A stretch of DNA of 64,000 bases from Miscanthus floridulus (lineage: Eukaryota; Streptophyta; Magnoliopsida; Poales; Poaceae), in the NCBI RefSeq assembly GCF_019320115.1, contig NC_089591.1:60253702-60317701 (forward strand). The letters are read 5' to 3'. Under the pieces are notes generated by a model that was not told where the DNA came from, did not search any database, and saw only the letters and a list, made by a program, of their open reading frames with translations. The position numbers and the translations under genes were made by a program. Positions 45,501-55,187 of this stretch are shown in pieces. Position 1 is the stretch's first letter. The number at the start of each line of letters is the position of its first letter.

Positions 45501-46337
45501 CACCCGACGGTGAATCTCCTCGTCGGAGAGGGCAGAGGAAGACATCCGGGTGCCTTCGACGGGCTCACCCGGCCTCATCTCGAACAGCCACCGCCGTCGA
45601 GCCATCAATGGCAGCACCCTCTGGCGGTGGAAGGCGGCCACGACCACAGCGATGGTGAGGCCATGGTTCCGTAGCCTCGCCAGCCCCTCCAGGAGTGGCT
45701 CCAGCTTAGGCTGGTCGACCTTTGGGACGCCCCATTTCCATTTCTCCGGGCAACTCCCCATAATCCGCCCAGTATAAGGGGGAAGTCCCCCGTCGTCGTT
45801 GCGGAGGTAGAACCAACTCGTGTACCACCAGCGGTTGGAGGACGCGAGTTGGGCCAGGATGTAGAGGTGTAGGCGGTCCTGACGCACTTGGAGAGTGCAG
45901 CCTCCGGCCCTCGACGCCTTCCTCTTGCCCGACGTGCCCATCGGCTCGGTAGTATGCCCCGCCCGGAACAGGTGGAGCCACAAATCCCAATGGGGAGCGA
46001 TCCCCAAATACCCCTCGCAGACGGCAACAAAGATAGCCGCCTGAGCGATGGAGTTGGGATTAAAATTGTGAAGCTCCACTCTGTAGTAATGCGGGAGCGC
46101 CCGCATGAACCGGTCCGTCGGAACGTCGAGGCCGCGCTCGTGGAAGGAGACGAAGCTCACGACGTAGCCGTCGCGGGGCCTCGGCTCTAGCTCGCCATAT
46201 GGAGCAATCCACTCCGGCCTACTAGGGTCTGTCACCGGGCGAAGGAGTCCACCATCGACAAGCGACTGGAGCATCTCCTCAGTGACATCCGACGGATCCC
46301 AGGGGTCCGCCTCGACAATGACGACGTTGCCGGCCAT
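42573..46337 (-). pseudogene. Antisense six-exon ORF of element B (Transposase_28-like plus coiled coil)
   Basis: Exons, minus order: 46337-45420, 45334-44709, 44625-43791, 43710-43281, 43210-43094, 43015-42573. Every junction is GT-AG and the total is 3,369 nt, an exact multiple of three, about 1,122 codons. Exon 1 resembles the putative gypsy-type transposon domain (PF04195): FMRALPHYYRVELHNFNPNS, FVAVCEGYLGIAPHWDLWLH and WKWGVPKVD. Exons 2-3 are basic, then A/E/P-rich; exons 4-6 predict a long coiled coil (EDLRLRYADAKVEAATAQ, AARIKELEEELTRAVNDRDA). In-frame stops in exons 2, 3 and 4 (near 45254, 44865, 44202, 43881 and 43652) break this copy. Its role is unknown; antisense ORFs of this kind are known in several Tat-group elements. 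Confidence 0.8.
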
Positions 46338-48240
46338 GAATGCGATGGAGGAATCGAGCGCGGCGGTGAGTTTTTCTCTCCCCCTCCACGCTCTCGCTTT
46401 TTTCTCGCTTTCTCCCTAGACTCACTCTTCTCTCTTCTTCTTCCCGGCACCCGCTGCTCTGGCGACGGCTCGACGGAGGTGGTAGGCAAGGTAAGATAAG
46501 GAGGGGCGAGACTCTTCGGGTATTTATGCAGGGAGGAGGTGAAACGAATGGACGATGAAATCAGGGAGGTTTTCCCCGTCCGGCGCGGTTAACCACGAGC
46601 CAATTTTGGTGGCCCACGCGCCCACGTCTCCCGCATTAAATGCGTGAACAATTACGTCCCGTCCATCACGTCGCGCTCGCCCACTATGGCAGTAGGCGTC
46701 GTTTCGCCTCCCCGTGAAACCACCTCAAAAGGCGCGCCACCCGCGGCCGAGCCAATAGGGAGGATATTTCCCGCGGCCTGTTCCTTTCATAAGAAGGAAT
46801 CGGGCTCTGAGCCCGTTACGATCTAGGGGTTCGAAGGCTGGGCCCCAAAGGGTTTCGACAGCTGCCCTAGGATAACAGAGTCAGGGGCGACTACGGGCGA
46901 GCCTATATGGGGCCGAGACCCAAGCGAGCGAAACGCCTGAGACACCCAAAGTTGTGTCCGAGACCAGCAGGAAAGTATCCGAATGGGATCCCAAAGTAGG
47001 GAGGCACCGAGCCACCGAGGCCCAACGAACGGCCTCGGCACCCACTAGAGAAATCCTCTGGTACTCTTGGAGTGTGTCTCTGGACCGCTAGCCGTCCCCT
47101 AACGAACGGGGTTCGGACCTCCACTCGGACTACCCGATAACAGCTCACCGGAAGTGCCACCGCTCGTGCCCATCGAGGGTAGCGAGGCACGTTCCACCCC
47201 TCCTTCCGAGCGAAAAGGAAGCGCGAGGGTCGCATAAAAAGTCAGGAGAACTCTCGACGGCCCTCTCACGCAGAGGCTAGGGGCTCTTCCTACAACCTTG
47301 CCGAGACCAGAATGGGCTCGGCAAACTAACCCTCCGTCCGAACGAAAAGGACACGTGAAGACCAGATGAAAGGGCCAGAACACCCAAGACAAAGACAAAC
47401 AGTCCAAAACCACGCTAGAGGTTTCGCTACAAACACGACAAAAGGGCGCCGAGCCCGTTACGGTCCAAGGGTTCGAAGGCTGGGCCTCCAAAAGGTTTCG
47501 ACAGCCGCCCTAGGGCAATAGAGTCAGGGACAACATTGGGGCGAGCCTATGAATGGCCTAGACCCGAGCGAACGGTCGCTCAAGGCGTCCTAAGTCATGT
47601 CCGAGACCGGTGGGGAAGTATCCGAATGGGATCCCACCGTAGGGAGGCACCGAGCCACCGAGGCCTGTGAACAGCCTCGGCACCCACTAGAGAAACCCCC
47701 TGGTACTCTGGGAGTGTGTCCCTGGACCACTAGCCGTCCCCCAGCGAACGGGGCTCGGGCCTCCACTCGGACTACCCGCTAACAGCTCACCGAAAGTGTC
47801 CACGCTCGTGCCCATCGAGGGTACCATGGCACATTTCACCCCTCCTTCCGAGCGAAAGGAAGCGTGAGGATCATACCCAAAGTCAGGGGGCCCCTGACGA
47901 ACCTCTTGCTCCGCGCAGAGGCTAGAGGCCTTTTTTCCCTGTAGCCTCGCCGACACCCCCGCAACCTGAACTTGCGCTTGGGGGCTTGGCAAATGCAATA
48001 AGAACTACTCGTTCAGACACGGAAATGAAGAAAGCCCCTAGAGGAGTAACTCCACTCCCCCAGGGGCTCGGGGGCTACACCCGGCGGGTGCGCTCGCGCG
48101 CACCCACCAGAACCTCAAAAAACAAACCCCAATTCCTACGGGGCAGGTATGAACCAAGCCTTGGCAAACCCTCAGGGGGAGTGCAAACCTCGGCAAACCC
48201 TTAGGGGGAGTGCACACTCCCCCTGAGGCTCGGGGGCTAC
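46338..48240. other. Element B 3' non-coding region with a 642-bp direct duplication
   Basis: The block starting GAGCCCGTTACGATCTAGGG at 46809 recurs, diverged, at 47451 (GAGCCCGTTACGGTCCAAGG) and runs to about 47,960. Shared landmarks include AAGTATCCGAATGGGATCCC and GGGAGGCACCGAGCCACCGA. No accepted gene. The segment before the LTR (GGCTCGGGGGCTAC) is a likely polypurine tract. Confidence 0.75.
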
Positions 48241-49645
48241 TGTCGGGTACCTTAGAATGGGGTACCCTAAGCAAAAAATCATGTTGGGTACCTTAGAATA
48301 GGGTACCCCAAGCAAAACATCAAATGGGTTGCCCAAGTCCCATCTAAAAAATAATAATGATGATAAAAGCAAAAAGGTAAGTCATGGGCCCCTCCCCGTC
48401 GCGACCAGGCCCACTGGGTCCTCCTCCTCCTCGCCTCGAGCCCCGAGAAGGAGGTCTCGACATCCTGGCGAGGCTCCCTAGGGAAGGCCTCGACAGGAAA
48501 CGTCGTCTCCGCCTCGCCTGAGGCTCTCCACAGAAGGCCTCAGCAGGAGGCGCGTTCTCCGTACCGCGCGAGGCCTCTCGCGCGGAGCCTCGGCAAGGAG
48601 CCTGATCTCCGTCTCGCGCGAGGCCCCATTCTCCATGTCGCTCGAGGCCGGCTCGCTCGCGGTCCGTTGCCCCCCGCCTCGGCCGACCCTCCCGACAGCC
48701 GGTCACGTCCCATTAATGCTTTCAACCACTCTCGTGATCTCAGCCGGACAGCGGCTCAACGTCACAGAAAGACCGACGCGACCTGAAGTCGCATCAGCAC
48801 CATACTGGCCAGGACAGGGCACAGTGGGGATTACCGACCGCTGTGTCCAAACACTGTGACCACGATCAGCCGCCGTCAGTGCCTGGGACAGGATATGGCA
48901 GGGGTTACTGGCCACTGTGTCCTACCACTGTGTCCACGATCAGCCACCCGCTCAAGGCCTCGGCGCTGTACACCAAGGCCTCAGCACTGTACATCAGGGC
49001 CTCGGCAATGTTGGGGTCCGCGCCTGCCGAGACCCCCCCACCGCAGTACCAGCCTCGGCCCCGACCAAGTTTCGGCCTCATGCATAGTCCGTCCACAGCG
49101 GCTTATGGTCGCTGCCACATCCACTCCGAGGCATTCCTAGGGCTTCCACGATGCACAGGACCTGATGGGACGACCACGCTGCCCCAGTACTCTAAGGATG
49201 GGCCGCTCCGACGACCACGCCGCCACAGGAACAGGCCACAGGGCTTGGACATGCCGTCCCTGTCGGCACGACGCCGCATAGTAATACATGTACTGCCCTT
49301 GTCCCCCCTTCAACTATAAAAGGAGAGGACTTGGGCCACTTAGGGGGGAGGCCCGGAGAACACACACACACGCACACCTTCCAGCCGCTTGAGAGCAACG
49401 TCTCAGACGGCCCCACGACACCCTGCCGAGACCTGGGACAAGTTCCCTCTCTCCCTTAGCTTATAACCCCCTACTACGAGCACTTCGGTGCAAGGAATAC
49501 AAGTTCTATCCCTCAGACTGGACGTAGGGCGCCGATTGCCTGAACCAGTATAAACCTTGTGTCTCTTTGCATCACCATCCGGAATCGGGAGCACGTAGAA
49601 CAAATTCACTAGTCGGTTGAGGACCCCCAGTCCGAAACACCGACA
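48241..49645 (+). repeat. 3' LTR of element B
   Basis: Aligns with the 5' LTR over its whole length with about 46 differences. Starts TGTCGGGTACC, ends CACCGACA, followed by the target copy CCTTT (49646-49650). Confidence 0.95.
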
Positions 49646-50135
49646 CCTTTCAATTAGTATTTTCTTTCGTTGTAGTTCCAATGTCTGGAAGGTTGTCCAG
49701 AGGGAGAGGAAAGGGGAAGAGAACTAACATTGTGTGGGAGGGTTCTCTTGCTCCCGATTTCTTTGAGTAAGGTCTTTATGAGAGGTTCCTAGTTGAGAGC
49801 AAAAGTGATTTTACCAAAGAGGTACCACTGAGAGGATATGATGAACAGAAAGAAGAGTGGCCAAAATGCATGCATGGTGTCGATACAGAAAGTGACCAAC
49901 TAGTAAATATTTGTAGTTTTACTATACGTTGTAATCGGAGGTGGCCTAGCACTCAATGACACAGGATTTATACTAGTTCAGGCAACGTGCCCTACGTCTA
50001 GTGTGGGTCGGTCGATGACTTTATTCCTGAGCCCAGGTACTCAAAGTCTATAGTCGGGTTACAAACGAGAGAGAGAGACGGGGTGTCCGGTCAAAAGGGC
50101 CAAGATCGACAGGAGCTATGCGATGAACGAAGTGT

Positions 50136-52092
50136 TGAAAGCTATAGTTTGGTTTTGGTGAATTGATGAAACCCTAAGTGCTAACCTAGTTTATCAAGTG
50201 ATCATGAGATAGGTAGCACATTCCAAGTGGTGAAGCAAATGAAGATCATAGCATGATGATGATGATGCCATGATGATGATCAAGTGCTTGGACTTGGAAA
50301 GAAGAAAGAGAAAAACAAAAAGCTCAAGGCAAAGGTATAAACCATAGGAGCTATTTTGTTTTGATGATCAAGACACTTAGAGAGTGTGATCACATTTAGG
50401 TTTGATAGTTATACTATTAAGAGGGGTGAAACTCATATCAGAATGCGGTTATCAAAGTGCCACTAGATGCTCTAACTCATTGCATATGCATTAGGATCTA
50501 GTGGAGTGCTAACACCCTTGAAAATGTTTGTAAAAATACGCTAACACATATGTACAAAGTGATACACTTGGTGGTTGGCACATTTGATCAAGGGTGGTGA
50601 AGTTTGGGAGTAAGGGTAAGAAACTCCACCGGCGGAGTGTCCGTCCGTAGAGTGCGGACAGTCCGATGGTACCATCGGCGCCCTAGATAGAAAAGAAAGA
50701 GGTCACTGGAAGTGACCGGACTCTAGCCTCGGTTGGACCGGCGCGTCTGGTCAGGTGTAGCAGCGAAGACGCCGGCGTCGGTCAAATGATCAGACGTTGG
50801 GTCGCTCTGCGACCGGACACTGAAGGGCTGCGTCCGGTCGTGTTGTCAGTCAGCACAGTAATTAGGGTTAAGCACCGGATGTTGGGCTGTGTCCGGTCAA
50901 GCATGACTGGACACGTTCGATCGGCAAAAACATGTTTTGAACCCTTACTATAAACGACCGGACGCTGAGGGTCTAGCGTCCAGTCAGCTCTGTCGGAGCG
51001 TCCGGTCAACATTTCGACCGTTGAGATCAAACGTTCACTGTTGAACACAGGAGACACGTGGCCACCATCAGGCGACTGGATGCTGAGGAGCAGCATTCGG
51101 TCAACTGACCGGAGCATCTGGTCAGCCCGCGTTATGCCCAGTGAAGAGGTATAACGGCTCTATTTCGTGGGGGCTTCTATTTAAGCCCAATGGCCGGCTT
51201 TGGCTCATATCTTTGGCCATTTTCATTGACATAGCAACCTTGTGAGCCTAGCCAAAGTCCTCCCACTCATCTCCATCATTGATTCATCATTATAGTGAGA
51301 TTGGGAGTAAATTCAAGTGCATTGCTTGAGTGTTTACATCTAAAGGCACTTGGTGTTCGTGTTTCGCTGCGGATTTCGCTTGTTACTCTTGGTGGTTGCC
51401 GCCACCTAGATGGCTTGCAGCAGCGAGGATCATTGAGCGGAGGTTGATGATTGTCTCTGGCTCTGATCGTGGTGATTGTGAGAGGTTCTTGACCTTTCCC
51501 TGGTGGAGCGCCAAAAGGTACTCTAGTGGATTGCTCGTGGCTTGTGTGATCCTCATCTTGTGTTGGTTGTGCGGCACCCTATTTAGGGTTTGGCGTGTGA
51601 AGCCAATTAGTGCGTGAACCTCCAAGTGAGTGAATTACCACAACGAGGAGTAGCTTGTCGGTAAGCAAGTGAACCTCAGTAAAAAATCATTGTGTTCATC
51701 ATTGATTCCGAGGTGATTGGTCTTTATTGTTATTCATCCTTGTGATTGATTGGTTCATTCTTCTACACGGCGGTATAACCTTCTTGATCACTCTCTTTAC
51801 TTTATCGTAAACTAGTTGACAAGCTCTCTTTAGTGTAGTTAGTTGTGAGAGCTTGCTTGCTTGGTTAGTGTGGCTCTTTAGTTAGCCTTTGAGAGCACAC
51901 TAACATAGAGTAGTGTCATAGCTATTGTGTGAAAAGATACTATCTAAACTAGAATTGTGGTAGGTGGCTTGCATTTTAAGTAGGCTAGCGCAACACTTGC
52001 TTCGCCTCATATTTGTTTAACCATTTTGTTAAGTGTTGTTGTAGAAATTTTTATTAGGCTATTCACCCCTCTCTAGCCATTAAGACCTTTCA
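50136..52092 (+). mobile_element. Solo LTR (inner, SIRE/Opie-like), target duplication AGTGT
   Basis: Starts TGAAAGCTATAG and ends GACCTTTCA; the 6-bp ends TGAAAG/CTTTCA are inverted. AGTGT flanks it at 50131-50135 and 52093-52097. The start (TTTGGTTTTGGTGAATTGAT) and the C-rich end (TTCACCCCTCTCTAGCC) are those of SIRE-type LTRs. 1,957 bp, no coding content. Confidence 0.9.
50630..51130. repeat. Cluster of GACCGGAC/GTCCGGTC motifs in the inner LTR
   Basis: Variants of GACCGGACGCTG and its complement CAGCGTCCGGTC recur about every 30-60 bases in both orientations, forming a field of imperfect palindromes. It parallels the CGGACGYGTCCG cluster in the copia LTR at 15.8-16.1 kb. Confidence 0.75.
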
Positions 52093-53508
52093 AGTGTCCT
52101 AGCGTGTGCTTGAGGGATTGCGAGCTATCGATCTAATGAATCTGAACTTGAAGAATTTGACTTGGGTTAACTGTCTGTGTTTGGAGGGAGCACATCCCCT
52201 TTTATAGAAGAAGGGGATGGCTTTACAAGTGAAAGGGAGAGAGAGTACGGACGTTTTAAGCCTTGTTGCCCACGCCGACGGGGACAAGATAATGGTGGGC
52301 GCCCGCAACACTGTTGATGTTACTGTAGAATGTTAGATACATGTGGGAGGTTGAGCTACTTTCTTCAAGACTAGAGGACATCGGTACCTGCAAAAATGTT
52401 GTCTTGCCGACTAGAGGCATGACTTTATCACGTTCACCTGGTACGGTGAATTCCAGCGCCCACAATACTGTTGATGCTCAGAGGCACATGGGGGGTCTTA
52501 CCGTATGGGTGTTTTGACCGGCACATATAATACTGTAGAGGTAATTGTTGGCGCCTACAATACTGTTTATGGTAGGGCAGCTGTAAAAGTACTGTTCTAC
52601 AGGGTATGGTCCCTGGTGCCATGGTTTGACTTGCGAGCCCTGTCTTGCATTCCTTCCTATGCCTTTTGGTTCCTTCCGAGTGGACGTCCCCGGTCGGATG
52701 GCCCCAGTCGGTTCTGACATGCTAGTCGGAGAATAGCGATAGGTAGGGTTTTTCTATGAACCCCGGTCGGAGACACGGGGTCGGAGTCGGAGGTGGTCCT
52801 CGGGTCAGGCTTTCTGAGTGGAGGCTGTGCGAAGGCAGCCGGGGCCAGATACTAGCGCTCCGATCGGAGAGGCTGTTCGGAGTTGGCCTGAGCCTGAGCT
52901 AGTGCTCTAGTCGAAAAGATGGGACGAAGACGGCCAGGGCCTAAAGTGAGTGCTCCGGTTTGTTGAGTTTTAGACTCTCGGGTCGGTCTAGAAGAAAGAA
53001 GGTCGTTCTCCTAGGCCAAGCCCTGGCGTGAAAGCCGGTCCCCGAGGGACCCCGGGTTTATGAACCCGACACATGGTGAGGATTGCCTAGTGCAGATGTT
53101 CACTGAGAGAATAGATGGAGGTCGTCGTTTCTTCAAATGCCCACGAGCATGGGTAATTGCTACTACTATTTATTTTTTCAATATGTTCCTCTTCTATACA
53201 ACTTACATGACGTACTTATTACAACCTTTCTTGGTCGAAGAAAACTATGTGTTCACTAGGTGGGTCGATCCTCGACATATTTATCCGCATCCGGAGTACA
53301 TCTACTACCTGCAGGACCGTATCTTCGATCTAGAAAGAGAAGTTAGCAGTGGTTACAAGGACGGCGAATAGGACGACAACAATAATGATGTCGATTTATA
53401 GGAGACACTCTGCAATGATCCATATTACACCTGCCCTAACCACAAGAACAAAGGGCCTCTACCGTCACCCCCCACCACCATCACTAACAATAATGGAAGG
53501 CTACTGTA

Positions 53509-53918
53509 GAGAATATGCAACACAATTTGCTATGTGGTTATACTATTAGGATGACATATCTTATTCACATGGCACATCCATGTGTTTAGTGTTTGGTTTA
53601 ATCACCTAAGACATGTTAGGTTTAGTCGAAGGAACTCTGTACCCTAGTTCAGTATATGTTCTCACATGTCATTTCATGTGTTTTGTGTGTTGAATTGTAT
53701 AATGCCCTACTTCGTTAGGTTGTGTTGACAGCACGCGATCACATTTCACTATGTCCGTAACATTATACTGAATATTATGACCATAAATAATAAAAACAAC
53801 TACATAATGAAAAGTCCAATACTATGTCATATTAAACAACATAATAATACTAAAAGTACGTGCCGACAATAGACAACATTATTCATAAATAAACCATAAA
53901 ACTAGCAAGTCATGGAGA
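53509..53918. other. Non-coding DNA between convergent MULE genes
   Basis: AT-rich; no ORF or RNA gene recognised. Probably holds 3' ends of the two convergent genes. Confidence 0.5.
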
Positions 53919-54501
53919 CTACTGAGTACAACGAGGCCACTTTCCTTTTTTCAGGGCATCGGGATTCTTCTCTATCGCTTTCTTCTCTCGACGTGCACGC
54001 TCAAGCTTCTTCTCCCTCTCATCCCTGTACGTAGCAACACGCCTCATTTTCTCCTCTTCCTTGTGCTCCTTTTTTGTAGCTTCCTCTTCGCGTCTCTTCT
54101 CCATCATCTCCTTATCCTCTGCCTCTCACCGTAATAGTTTCTGCATCCATTCTTTGTCTTCAGGCTTGATCTCAGTGTCGATCTGCATCCATTCTTTGTC
54201 TTCAGGCTTGATCTCAGTGTCGATCCACTGCTTAAAATCACAGAGCGGTGGAGGGGTCTGCAAAAAATGCAATTGTTACAAAACAAAAAAATCATGCAAG
54301 ATGTCATATGACACAAACATCAATTCTTCGCCATCTTGTTAATGCGGCGCTGACTGTAGGCTCAAACACAAAATTAGAACACATCAAATACCTCTGCCTA
54401 TACGTGACATCTTCATCGGACTTGGCTACCTTGCAAAGATCACCGCAAAAAGCACATGGGCATTGAAACACCACTAGGCAGAGGCAATGGGTCGAAGGCA
54501 T
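53919..54501 (-). pseudogene. Zinc-finger/coiled-coil gene convergent with the GRF gene
   Basis: Exon 1 starts at 54501 and shows CPCAFCGDLCKVAKSDEDVT then YRQRYLMCSNFVFEPT, a cysteine pattern resembling a GRF-like finger. After an intron ending TTTTTTGCAG (54257) the second exon has PPPLCDFKQWIDTEIKPEDK, a perfect 14-residue duplication, one TGA (54128), and a long charged coiled coil (MMEKRREEEATKKEHKEEEK, EREKKLERARREKKAIEK) ending GKWPRCTQ at 53919. Grass genomes carry many related ORFs near MULEs, as I recall. The stop and missing clean donor suggest a pseudogene. Confidence 0.6.
54141..54224. repeat. Perfect 42-bp tandem duplication
   Basis: The unit starting CTGCATCCATTCTTTGTCTT occurs at 54141-54182 and 54183-54224. 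It is in frame with the minus-strand coding exon and adds 14 residues (IDTEIKPEDKEWMQ). Confidence 0.95.
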
Positions 54502-55187
54502 TTTCAGTCATCCGGCTATAACTACAATTTAACCATTTTTGTTCTAAGAACAAAAAATAATTAACATTAAACCCTACACCTAGGGTTTCTCATTTGATCC
54601 ACAACAATGAACCCATATCGTAACAACGTGCGCGGATGTTACCTTGTTTTGGTAGCTTTTCCACGCCTTAGTATCCTACCGTTGTATAATATAAATATTA
54701 AAATTGCATGAACTCTAAGTAATGACGATTCTTAAGTTGAAAAATTCGACTAATATATACCGAATCGATTTGAAAAAAAAAACTAGGAGGGAACGATGAT
54801 GCCTTACTCTCGAAGATCTACGGATCAAATCAAAGTTTCCAAGGTCCAATATGCTGATTTGTGAGGTAGGATGATGTGGGGAGAGAAAAAACCCGAGAAA
54901 GAGGAGAAAGAAGAGGAAAAATGCTTGGGCAGGAAGATTGGGGGCGTCTCCCATCCTGACGACCCGTCTCCTCGCTCCTACCTCGCCGCCCAATCCGACG
55001 AGCTGGATCGCCGGTCACCGGCCGTTGTCGACCCGAAGTGCAGCAGTCGGCTCTTCCTGCCGATCCCCTGCGCTTGCGTCCCATAATTGCACGACCTGAG
55101 CATCTCGCCGGCTCAAGAGCATCCGTGGATCTGACCGAAAGAGGCCGCGGCTGCTACTAGGCTGCTGCTGCTGCTGCTCCCTCGGCG
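54502..55187. other. Region between the MULE and SYP81; SYP81 leader
   Basis: AT-rich to about 54,860, then purine-rich and GC-rich. It must hold the promoter of SYP81 and perhaps the right MULE end. A (CTG)6 microsatellite at 55160-55178 lies in the likely 5' UTR. Confidence 0.5.

Larger units (their letters stand above)
34129..49645 (+). mobile_element. Ty3/gypsy retrotransposon B (Tat-like), complete ends
   Basis: Two LTRs of 1,406 and 1,405 bp start TGTCGGGTACC and end CCGATA (5') or CCGACA (3'). They are flanked by the 5-bp target duplication CCTTT (34124-34128 and 49646-49650). Internal order: primer site, gag, protease, RT, RNase H, integrase, then 6.2 kb with a long antisense gene and a duplicated non-coding block, a pattern of Tat-group elements. 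By manual alignment the LTRs differ at about 46 sites (3.3%), almost all transitions. Stops and one frameshift make it non-autonomous. Confidence 0.95.
49878..53071. mobile_element. Solo LTR (outer), target duplication CATGG
   Basis: Starts TGTCGATACAG and ends AACCCGACA, with CATGG on both sides (49873-49877 and 53072-53076). Without the nested insertion it is about 1.23 kb and has no pol-like ORF, so it is a solo LTR left by recombination. Composition and words such as GGCCTAGCACTCAATGACAC suggest a gypsy LTR; strand not settled. Confidence 0.85.
49682..53508 (+). pseudogene. GRF-type zinc-finger gene of the MULE, interrupted by a solo LTR
   Basis: After a splice-like acceptor (CGTTGTAG) the ORF starts MSGRLSRGRGKGKRTNIV, has one stop (FFE then TAA), and reaches EWPKCMHG at 49877. 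Here an LTR is inserted. The reading resumes after the target copy with EDCLVQMFTERIDGGRRFFK then CPRAW, together a GRF zinc finger (C-x-H-G-x2-C, GRRFF-x-CP). An intron follows (GTAATTGC at 53153), then YVFTRWVDPRHIYPHPEY and YLQDRIFDLEREV. GRF fingers bind single-stranded nucleic acid in host proteins such as APE2 and topoisomerase III. The role here is unknown; the gene is dead. Confidence 0.7.
28900..54990 (+). mobile_element. Degenerate multigene MULE, split by later LTR insertions (ends approximate)
   Basis: Pieces at about 28.9-34.1, 49.65-49.88 and 53.07-55.0 kb join once three LTR insertions with target duplications are removed. They contain a MURA-type transposase, a PMD gene and a GRF zinc-finger gene on plus, and a zinc-finger/coiled-coil gene on minus. 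I could not find terminal inverted repeats by eye; the left end probably lies just upstream of the neighbouring gene leader (around 28.9 kb) and the right end before SYP81. That all four genes belong to one element is an inference from position and from the absence of host-like neighbours. Confidence 0.5.

Noticed and set aside
34129..49645. GCCTCGG/CCGAGGC as a second signature motif for element B
   Set aside because: The motif is frequent, but the element is strongly GC-rich and I could not show by eye that it exceeds composition.
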